This document shows positions 1-4,821 of a stretch of DNA of 7,495 nt, piece after piece. The stretch is from Chloroflexota bacterium (GTDB taxonomy: Bacteria > Chloroflexota > Limnocylindria > Limnocylindrales > CSP1-4). A program made the position numbers and the translations under genes. Positions within the stretch are counted from its first letter, which is position 1. Each line of letters opens with the position of its first letter. The notes beneath the pieces are model-generated. The model was given only the letters and a program-made list of their open reading frames with translations, was not told the origin of the DNA and made no database searches. Location: positions 1 to 7,495 of the forward strand of contig JAJYJR010000281.1 of NCBI GenBank assembly GCA_021789355.1, written 5' to 3'.

Positions 1-14
1 TCGCTCTGCGGCGG

Positions 15-58
15 CTCCACCGTCACTCCACCGTCACTCCACGATCGCTCCACGCGGG
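15..58. repeat. 11-nt tandem repeat, about 4 decaying copies
   Basis: Units of the form CTCCACCGTCA start at 15, 26, 37 and 48. The first two are identical. The later two keep only the CTCCACG core. The 11-nt period is not a multiple of three and no convincing reading frame covers it, so this is most likely non-coding minisatellite-like DNA downstream of the methyltransferase gene. Confidence 0.6.
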
Positions 59-94
59 CTTGACCACCCCTGACATGGCGGGCTCCGGCGCGAC

Positions 95-184
95 GGGCCC
101 AGATCGCGGCGCGGGCCCCGGGCGCGGCGCGGCCCCCCGAGTACGGCGCGGGCCCCCCGAGTACGGCGCGGGCCCAGATCGCGG
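95..184. repeat. GC-rich repeat block (20-bp tandem unit inside a 15-bp direct repeat)
   Basis: A 20-bp unit, GGCCCCCCGAGTACGGCGCG, occurs twice back to back (131-150 and 151-170). The block is bracketed by two copies of GGGCCCAGATCGCGG (95-109 and 170-184). It lies 3' of the methyltransferase stop codon, and I see no gene in positions 1-243. It may be slippage-derived or a copy of an interspersed repeat of this genome. The same GC-rich style recurs at 2745-2888 with a different unit. Confidence 0.6.
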
Positions 185-243
185 GGACGGCTCGGGCGAG
201 GCTCGTGCGCGGCGCGGGCCCCGGCCGCGGTCCCGCCGGTCCC

Positions 244-1242
244 CTACCCCGACTTCCGCGCCCGCACGTACACGCTCGGCCCCGGCGTCACCGAGCCCAA
301 CGGTCCCTGCAGCGGCCCCTCGACCGCCGCCAGCCATCCCGCGGGCACCCGCTCACGCAGCAGCGGCAGCCGGAACAGCGACACTGCACGCACCGCCTCC
401 ACACGCAACCCCGCCCGGCGCAGCATCCGGCGCACCTCCAGCGGATGCCGGTCGAAGTGCAGCGGCAGGTATTCGTGCGGCTCCATCGTGAACGGCGACC
501 AGTCCTGGCGGCCCAGCGCGTGCGTCAGGATCGCCTTGAGGTTGCGCTTGTTGGCGAACTCCAGCACCAGCACGCCGCCCGGGCACAGGATCCGCGCGAA
601 CTCGGCGAACACGGCCCCCGGGTGCTCCAGGTGGTGCACCACCCGAACGCAGACCACTGCGTCGAACGACCCGTCGTCGAACGGCAGTGCGTACGCGTCC
701 CCCTGCTCGACCCGGATCCGCGGCTCGTCGTGGAACTGCTCGCGCGCGGCCGCCACGTGCGCCTCCGACGCGTCCAGCAGCACGACCTCGCGGTACCCCC
801 GGTACTCGCCGGCGAGGCGCCCATACCCCGCCCCCACCTCCACGAGCCGCTCGCCGGTCGGGGGCAGCAACGCACGGATCGCCATCCGGTCGCAGCGATC
901 CTCGTAGTCGCGCGCGGCCCAGAAGACGTCCCGGTAGCGCAGGTCGTCGTAGCGCGGGATCTCGTGGTCGGGCGGCGAGGACTCCAGGGGGGCCGGCGAT
1001 GCCGACCGGGCGACCGACGAGACCGCCGACTGAGCGGCCGGCGAGACCGCCGACTGAGCGGCCGGCGAGACCGCCGACCGGGCGACCGACGACACGGGCG
1101 ACTCCGGCGATGCGGGCGGGTCCGGCGACAGGGACGACGCCGACGAGACCGCCGACTGAGCGGACGACGACTCCACCGACGACGCGACCGACTGGTCAGC
1201 CGGTTCGGGATCGGCCGGCATAATCGGTTCGACAGTCGTCAT
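244..1242 (-). CDS. Class I SAM-dependent methyltransferase with Ser/Ala/Pro-rich N-terminal extension
   Basis: 332 aa. The catalytic part fits the Methyltransf_11-type Rossmann fold: glycine-rich SAM loop VEVGAGYGRL (134-143), the acidic residue closing strand 2 that normally binds the ribose (D157 in LLDAS), GDAYALPF (181-188, adenine side), then FDAVVCVRVVHHLEHPG (193-209) and CPGGVLVLEF (220-229). The substrate cannot be read from sequence. The closest general type is the small-molecule or ubiquinone-biosynthesis-like methyltransferases. Residues 1 to about 92 are low-complexity, rich in Ser, Ala, Pro and Val, with 8-residue repeats (SAVSPAAQ, twice perfect) and no signal peptide or membrane segment. 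The fold itself begins near residue 95. ATG 1242 was chosen because no ATG follows in frame before residue 120 (M8 excepted) and a -10-like TAGAAT lies 9 nt upstream. There is no Shine-Dalgarno site. It is a single gene, transcribed away from the nucleotidyltransferase module. Confidence 0.9.
   Translation of the reverse strand: MTTVEPIMPADPEPADQSVASSVESSSAQSAVSSASSLSPDPPASPESPVSSVARSAVSPAAQSAVSPAAQSAVSSVARSASPAPLESSPPDHEIPRYDDLRYRDVFWAARDYEDRCDRMAIRALLPPTGERLVEVGAGYGRLAGEYRGYREVVLLDASEAHVAAAREQFHDEPRIRVEQGDAYALPFDDGSFDAVVCVRVVHHLEHPGAVFAEFARILCPGGVLVLEFANKRNLKAILTHALGRQDWSPFTMEPHEYLPLHFDRHPLEVRRMLRRAGLRVEAVRAVSLFRLPLLRERVPAGWLAAVEGPLQGPLGSVTPGPSVYVRARKSG
1019..1090. repeat. 24-bp tandem repeat inside the methyltransferase coding region
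   Basis: A 24-bp unit occurs perfectly at 1019-1042 and 1043-1066, with a diverged third copy at 1067-1090. A related piece lies near 1144-1165. The period is a multiple of three, so on the minus strand it encodes 8-residue repeats of the type SAVSPAAQ and keeps the gene in frame. This is likely an expandable linker or a disordered tail. Confidence 0.75.
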
Positions 1243-1251
1243 GGCCGCGCC

Positions 1252-1257
1252 ATTCTA
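1252..1257 (-). promoter_or_regulatory. Candidate -10 box (TAGAAT) for the methyltransferase gene
   Basis: On the minus strand TAGAAT matches TATAAT at 5 of 6 positions and ends 9 nt before ATG 1242. A transcript from here would start at or within about 3 nt of the start codon, i.e. be leaderless or nearly so, consistent with the missing Shine-Dalgarno site. No good -35 hexamer is visible at 16-19 nt spacing. Confidence 0.45.
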
Positions 1258-1714
1258 CCGGCGGCGCCTCCCAGGGCGACCAGTAGCGCCCGGAGCACTC
1301 CCGGCTTGACCAGCCCCCATCACCCCGCCGAGGTCACCGCCCGGGAGGATCGCGCGTCCTGGATCGTGACGAGCGGATCCGATCGACCGTCTTCTCGTAG
1401 GCGTACACGACGATCATCCAGCGCCACGGGCCGAGAACGAACCTGAACGGCGCCCACCGCTCCTGCAGTGGGCCGCCGAGGCGGGGAAACTGGCGCAGCG
1501 GCTGGACCCGAACGCCTGGCCCGCTCGCGTGTCGTCGCGGGGAGGCTACAGGTGCGGATCAGGCTCGCGAGGTCGTCGGCGGCAGTTGGCGTGACAACGA
1601 CCGTGGCCACGGGGTCACGGCTCGGGACCATGGGGGGCCATTGCGCCAGGAGGGCGAGGGGAGGATCGTTGAGTCGTGGCGCCCGGAGACCCACGAGACC
1701 ACGTGACGAGGGAG
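1258..1714. other. Divergent intergenic region, no confident gene; possible relic
   Basis: No recognisable gene spans this stretch between the methyltransferase and the nucleotidyltransferase. Several frames stay open because of the high GC content, but none has a convincing start and product. One minus-strand frame (about 1334-1540, ending at TGA 1334-1336) reads like protein, including WAPFRFVLGPWRWM followed by IVVYAYEKTVDRI, but has no start codon, so it may be the tail of a decayed gene. I could not assign it to a family. Confidence 0.3.
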
Positions 1715-1743
1715 TTGACAACGCGACGCGGGCCGCGGAGTCT
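1715..1743 (+). promoter_or_regulatory. Candidate sigma70-type promoter for the nucleotidyltransferase gene
   Basis: A perfect -35 hexamer TTGACA lies at 1715-1720. Seventeen bases later, 1738-1743 reads GAGTCT, a weak -10 box that keeps only the conserved second A and final T. Initiation here would leave a leader of roughly 25-30 nt before GTG 1777. The -35 match stands out in such GC-rich DNA, while the -10 is poor. Confidence 0.35.
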
Positions 1744-1776
1744 CCCGTCGAGGTAACCGAACAGGCAGGCGAGACC

Positions 1777-2283
1777 GTGGCGCTCACGAGACAACAGATC
1801 GAGAAGTACCTGCGCGAGGTCGGGGAAGAACTTCACGCCCAGGGGCTCCGCGGCGAGATCCTGATCGTGGGTGGCGCGTTCATGGCGCTGGTGCTTCGGG
1901 CCCGAAACACCACGAAGGACGTCGACGCGATCGTCGTGAGCGATTCCAGACCGCTCCGAGAGGCCGTCGGACGCGTGGCCCAGCGACACGCGCTCCCCGC
2001 GAACTGGCTCAACGACGCGGTGAAGGGGTTCGTCCACAAGCAGCCGCCCAGCCGCCTCTGGGCGGAGTACCCCGGCCTTCGCGTCTACGTCCCGGGCACG
2101 GACTACGTCTTCGCGATGAAGGCCGACGCGGCGCGTCCGGAGGATCGGAACGATCTGCTGAAGCTACGCGACGAACTCCACCTCCGCAACGCCGAAGAGG
2201 CGATGCAGGTCGTCGAGCGCTACGTGCCGGCGAACCGGATCCGGATCCAGACCCAGTTCACCGTCGAGTCCTTGTTCGAGTAG
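1777..2283 (+). CDS. DUF6036-family minimal nucleotidyltransferase (AbiEii-like fold)
   Basis: 168 aa from GTG 1777. The opening MALTRQQIEKYLREVGEEL, then GEILIVGGAFMAL (26-38) and TKDVDAIVV (46-54), is characteristic of DUF6036 proteins in the DNA polymerase beta-like nucleotidyltransferase superfamily. The GG of strand 1 (32-33) followed by D48-V-D50 gives the GG...DxD metal/NTP site. K115 and the acidic RPEDRNDLLKLRDEL stretch (120-134), together with the ending RIQTQFTVESLFE, also fit the family. AbiEii-type relatives act as toxins by adding nucleotides to tRNA or other targets. For DUF6036 itself the substrate is not established, so a toxin role is inference. The frame is open back to 1468, but family resemblance begins at LTRQQ, so GTG 1777 is preferred. 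The site before it (GGCAGGCGAG) is only a weak Shine-Dalgarno. The next gene begins 24 nt downstream on the same strand. Confidence 0.85.
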   Translation: MALTRQQIEKYLREVGEELHAQGLRGEILIVGGAFMALVLRARNTTKDVDAIVVSDSRPLREAVGRVAQRHALPANWLNDAVKGFVHKQPPSRLWAEYPGLRVYVPGTDYVFAMKADAARPEDRNDLLKLRDELHLRNAEEAMQVVERYVPANRIRIQTQFTVESLFE

Positions 2284-2294
2284 GGCCGACGGCC

Positions 2295-2300
2295 TACGAT
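2295..2300 (+). promoter_or_regulatory. Leaderless-type -10 box (TACGAT) for the small partner gene
   Basis: TACGAT fits TANNNT and is exactly 7 nt upstream of ATG 2308, placing the transcription start at the start codon. TTGTTC at 2272-2277, at ideal 17-nt spacing, is a half-match to TTGACA and lies inside the end of the preceding gene. The partner gene may therefore be transcribed independently of the nucleotidyltransferase as well as by read-through. Confidence 0.5.
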
Positions 2301-2307
2301 GGGAGTC

Positions 2308-2739
2308 ATGGCAACGGACCTTCTCCTCGAGCGCGGCGAGATCCAGACTGGCTACCGATTGAGCACGGTCAGCCAGTCGTTCGACCGCGTCCGCCGGGGT
2401 GAGGATCCATGGATCGCCCTCGGCGACTTCCTCGATGACTGGCAACGGGCCGAGCCTGATCAGCGGCCGCTGCTGGTCGCCGATCCGATCCCGACTACCG
2501 AGGACGATCCGCAGCGCCGCTGGGCGGCGCTGTTCGCGGCTGCCGTGGACTGGCTCTGCTGGACCGCGGAGCCGCGCGTCGAGACGCCCGGCTGGCTGGC
2601 CGACGACATCTACGTCCTGCCCGTGCCGTGGTTCGTCGTCGAGAGCACAGCGCTGCGGACCTGGCAGTTGGTCGAGAGCCCGACGCCGTTCCGAATGCGC
2701 CGCATCTTCACAGACGCGAGCATCGTCGCCCGCGCCTGA
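2308..2739 (+). CDS. Conserved small hypothetical protein, partner of the DUF6036 nucleotidyltransferase
   Basis: 143 aa. I do not recognise a named domain. The sequence resembles a hypothetical protein type that I recall near DUF6036 nucleotidyltransferases in high-GC bacteria. Visible elements are GYRLSTVSQSFDRVRRGEDPW (15-35), FLDDWQRA (41-48), LVADPIP (56-62), WAALFAAAVDWLCW (72-85) and LPVPWFVVESTALRTWQL (104-121). It is acidic and tryptophan-rich with no signal peptide, no membrane segment and no helix-turn-helix, so it does not look like the AbiEi antitoxin. Two in-frame ATGs exist (2299 and 2308). The second is preferred because TACGAT sits 7 nt before it, which suggests leaderless expression, and because the first overlaps that box. 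A role as antitoxin or cofactor for the upstream enzyme is inferred from adjacency only. Confidence 0.75.
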   Translation: MATDLLLERGEIQTGYRLSTVSQSFDRVRRGEDPWIALGDFLDDWQRAEPDQRPLLVADPIPTTEDDPQRRWAALFAAAVDWLCWTAEPRVETPGWLADDIYVLPVPWFVVESTALRTWQLVESPTPFRMRRIFTDASIVARA

Positions 2740-2744
2740 CCAGC

Positions 2745-2888
2745 GCGCCCGGGGGCGCTCGCACGCGGCCCACCCGCCGACACGCGCCCCACCCGCCGAC
2801 ACGTGGCCCACCCGCCGACACGCGGCCCAGCCCGCGCCCGGGGGCGCTCGCGTGCGCCCCACCCGCCGACACGCGGCCCACCCGCCGA
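2745..2888. repeat. 19-bp tandem repeat array with two GC palindromes
   Basis: The unit CACGCGGCCCACCCGCCGA or a near variant fills 2762-2780, 2781-2799, 2800-2818, a truncated copy at 2819-2830, then 2851-2869 and 2870-2888. An 18-bp element, GCGCCCGGGGGCGCTCGC, precedes each run (2745-2762 and 2834-2851). It contains the inverted repeat GCGCCC-GG-GGGCGC. The structure is thus a higher-order duplication of palindrome plus repeats. The unit length is not a multiple of three and there are no spacers, so it is neither coding nor a CRISPR array. It fills the gap between the partner gene and the PHP gene. The palindromes might stop transcription, but no T-tract follows. Confidence 0.8.
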
Positions 2889-2893
2889 ACAGG

Positions 2894-2899
2894 TACCCT
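2894..2899 (+). promoter_or_regulatory. Leaderless-type -10 box (TACCCT) for the PHP gene
   Basis: TACCCT fits TANNNT and ends 7 nt before ATG 2907, the same geometry as at the partner gene. No Shine-Dalgarno site is present. The -35 position would fall inside the last copy of the 19-bp repeat (about 2871-2876, ACGCGG), which does not resemble TTGACA. Confidence 0.5.
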
Positions 2900-2906
2900 G
2901 CGGGTG

Positions 2907-3773
2907 ATGCCCGTCCCGCTGCCGCTCGACGCCCACCTCCACACCGACCTCTCGCCCGACGCGGACGTGCCCCTCGACGCGTATGCGGCGCTGGCCCGAG
3001 AGCAGGGCGTGGCAGAGCTCGCCATCACCGACCACATCGACTTCGTCGCCGGCGACCCCGCCCACCGCTACGCCGACTACGACCGACGCGTCCGCGCAGT
3101 CCGCGAGGCGGCCGAGCGCTGGGCCGGCGAGCCCGTCATCCGGCTCGGCCTGGAAGCCACCTACGAGCGCGGCGCCGAGGACGAGATCCGCCGCTATCTC
3201 GCCAGCCACGCCTACGACTACGTGATCGGGTCGGTGCACATATCGCGGCGCACCCCCTTCCGCGACCCCCAGACCGCCGCGGCCTGGTGCGCCGGCAAGA
3301 CCCACCGCCAGGCCACCGCCTTCTACTGGGACGAGGTCGAGCGGGCCATCCGCAGCGGCCTGTTCGACACCATCGGCCACCTCGACTTCGTCAAGCGCTA
3401 CACGCAGCCGCACCTCGGGCCGTTCGAGTACGAGTCCCACGCCGACATCTACGATCGGCTGCTGCGGGCGCTCCTGGAGACGGGGACGGCGCTGGAGGTG
3501 AACGCGTCGGGGCTGCGGCAGGAGCCACACGAACCCTATCCGTCGCCTGCGGTGGTGGCGCGCTACCGCGAGCTGGGGGGCGAGCGCGTGGTGGCCGGCA
3601 GCGACGCGCACCGGGTCGAGCACTTCGCGTTCGGCCTGGCCGACGTCTACCGGTCGATCGGGCGGGCCGGGTTCCGGGCGCTGAGCTTCCGGCGGGGCGG
3701 CAACCAGGTCGCGGTCGAGCTGTCGACCGAGCTGGTGAGCGCGCTGATGGGACGGGACGCGGGACGGGGGTGA
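2907..3773 (+). CDS. PHP-domain phosphoesterase, histinol-phosphatase (HisJ)-like
   Basis: 288 aa. This is a polymerase-and-histidinol-phosphatase family hydrolase, a metal-dependent cytoplasmic phosphomonoesterase. The PHP metal ligands are visible in order: DAHLH (H10, H12), ITDHIDF (D42, H43), GLEATY (E83), GSVH (H111), GHLDF (H158, D160) and GSDAH (D233, H235). Length and motif spacing suit the HisJ-type histidinol-phosphate phosphatase, which catalyses the penultimate part of histidine biosynthesis. However, no other his gene is in the window and PHP enzymes have varied substrates, so the reaction is provisional. The open frame continues upstream through the repeat array. ATG 2907 was chosen because the conserved fold starts at residue 5 and TACCCT lies 7 nt upstream. 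It is probably the first gene of a two-gene operon with the MBL-fold gene. Confidence 0.85.
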   Translation: MPVPLPLDAHLHTDLSPDADVPLDAYAALAREQGVAELAITDHIDFVAGDPAHRYADYDRRVRAVREAAERWAGEPVIRLGLEATYERGAEDEIRRYLASHAYDYVIGSVHISRRTPFRDPQTAAAWCAGKTHRQATAFYWDEVERAIRSGLFDTIGHLDFVKRYTQPHLGPFEYESHADIYDRLLRALLETGTALEVNASGLRQEPHEPYPSPAVVARYRELGGERVVAGSDAHRVEHFAFGLADVYRSIGRAGFRALSFRRGGNQVAVELSTELVSALMGRDAGRG

Positions 3774-3777
3774 CGGC

Positions 3778-4617
3778 GTGCCTGAGCGTGAGCCGATGCG
3801 CCTGACCGTCATCGGGTGCGCCGCGGCGTGGAGCAGAGTGCCCGGCCGCGCGTCGTCGTCGTACCTCGTCGAGCTGGGGGCGCCCGGCGATCCCGGGGCG
3901 GGCGAGTCTGCGGCGGCCGCGGGCGATGGCTCGGCACCGGTTGAGGGCGCGGCGCCCGCCATCCTCCTCGATCTCGGGCAGGGCAGTTTCTCGGCGCTGT
4001 CGGGGTTCCGCGACCCGGCCACGCTCGGCGGCGTGCTGATCTCGCACGCGCATCCCGACCACTGCATCGACCTGGTGCCGCTGCGGCTCTTCCTGCGCTA
4101 CGGGTGCGAGCCTGCCCGCACCGTGACGCTGCGCGGGCCGGCCGAGCTGCGGCAGCGGTTCGACGGGCTGACCAACGAACCGGACTTCCTGTACGACCTG
4201 CCGGGCGACCCGCTAGCCCCGGGCACGTTCGAGCTCGCCGGGTTCCAGGTGTCGGTCGCGCCGGTGCTCCACAAGGACAGCAGCTTTGCGTTCCGGGTGG
4301 CCCCCGCGGGCGACACCTCCGGCCCTGGGCTGGTCTACTCGGGCGACTGCGGCCGAGCGGACGACCTGCTCGCGCTGATCCGTCCTGGCGATACCCTGCT
4401 GGTCGAGGCCTCGCACGGCGCGGGCCCGATCATCGAGGGGCCCAACCACCTGAACGCCGCGGAGGCGGTGCGGGTCGCGACGGCAGGGAGGGTCGGGCGC
4501 CTGGTGCTGACGCACTTCCTGGACGGCGTCGACCCGCTGGCCGCGCTCGAGCTGGCCCGGTCGTCCTACACCGGCGAGACGCTGCTCGCCGAGCCGGGGC
4601 TGCGGCTGACGATCTGA
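3778..4617 (+). CDS. MBL-fold metallohydrolase (RNase Z-like/phosphodiesterase type)
   Basis: 279 aa. The metallo-beta-lactamase motif HxHxDH is intact in SHAHPDHCID (89-98; H90, H92, D94, H95). H165 (PVLH), D190 (YSGD) and H246 (LTHF) complete a two-metal site, arranged like RNase Z and cyclic-nucleotide phosphodiesterases. SSYLVE and AILLDLGQG supply the first strands. Between them, residues about 34-60 are an Ala/Gly/Pro-rich insertion that looks like a flexible loop. There is no signal peptide, so it should be cytoplasmic. The substrate is unknown. GTG 3778 was chosen because GGGGGTGA (3766-3773), overlapping the stop of the PHP gene, forms a good Shine-Dalgarno at 7-nt spacing. ATG 3796 (MRLTVIG) is the alternative and matches where many relatives begin. 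The 4-nt gap to the PHP gene implies co-transcription and probably coupled translation. Confidence 0.85.
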   Translation: MPEREPMRLTVIGCAAAWSRVPGRASSSYLVELGAPGDPGAGESAAAAGDGSAPVEGAAPAILLDLGQGSFSALSGFRDPATLGGVLISHAHPDHCIDLVPLRLFLRYGCEPARTVTLRGPAELRQRFDGLTNEPDFLYDLPGDPLAPGTFELAGFQVSVAPVLHKDSSFAFRVAPAGDTSGPGLVYSGDCGRADDLLALIRPGDTLLVEASHGAGPIIEGPNHLNAAEAVRVATAGRVGRLVLTHFLDGVDPLAALELARSSYTGETLLAEPGLRLTI

Positions 4618-4621
4618 CCGG

Positions 4622-4663
4622 GGCGCGGATGGCGCCGCGCCTTCGCGCGGGCCACGGCCCGCG
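4622..4663 (+). terminator. Two GC hairpins after the MBL-fold gene, possible terminator
   Basis: Immediately after the stop codon, GGCGCGG (4622-4628) pairs with CCGCGCC (4635-4641) around a 6-nt loop. Then CGCGGGC (4646-4652) pairs with GCCCGCG (4657-4663) around a 4-nt loop. Neither is followed by a T-tract, so intrinsic termination is uncertain. They may simply protect the 3' end of the transcript. Confidence 0.3.
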
Positions 4664-4689
4664 ATGCGCTGGGCACGCCGGACAAAGAG

Positions 4690-4724
4690 ACGACGGGCGC
4701 AGGTCAGGGTCCCGCGCCCGTCGT
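4690..4724 (-). terminator. Hairpin terminator, probably bidirectional
   Basis: ACGACGGGCGC (4690-4700) and GCGCCCGTCGT (4714-4724) form a perfect 11-bp stem with a 13-nt loop. On the minus strand the stem is followed by CTCTTTGT, a short T-rich tail, which favours a terminator for the surface-protein gene whose stop lies about 100 nt before it. On the plus strand TCTCG follows, a much weaker tail. It lies between two convergent genes, where a shared terminator is expected. Confidence 0.6.
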
Positions 4725-4821
4725 TCTCGTGCGGTGGGGACTGGAGCGTCCCCGGATGACTACCTGGCTCGATCTGTTCCGGGGCCCTGCAGTTCCTCGG
4801 TCGGCGCCGGGCCCGGTGGTC

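Noticed and set aside
205..1446. 413-residue plus-strand open frame over the methyltransferase
   Set aside because: It is antisense to a gene with clear SAM-binding motifs, its translation is dominated by Arg/Pro/His typical of GC-rich shadow frames, and it shows no family motif.
2745..2888. CRISPR array
   Set aside because: The repeats are 19 bp and directly abutting, without unique spacers, and no cas gene is present.
2399..3805. 468-residue plus-strand open frame across the repeat array and PHP gene
   Set aside because: Arg/Pro/Ala-rich translation in a shifted frame of the PHP gene, whose metal-binding motifs all lie in the other frame.
2610..4067. 485-residue minus-strand open frame opposite the PHP and MBL genes
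   Set aside because: It mirrors the codon structure of the real genes, crosses a 19-bp non-coding repeat and two gene boundaries, and has no recognisable domain.
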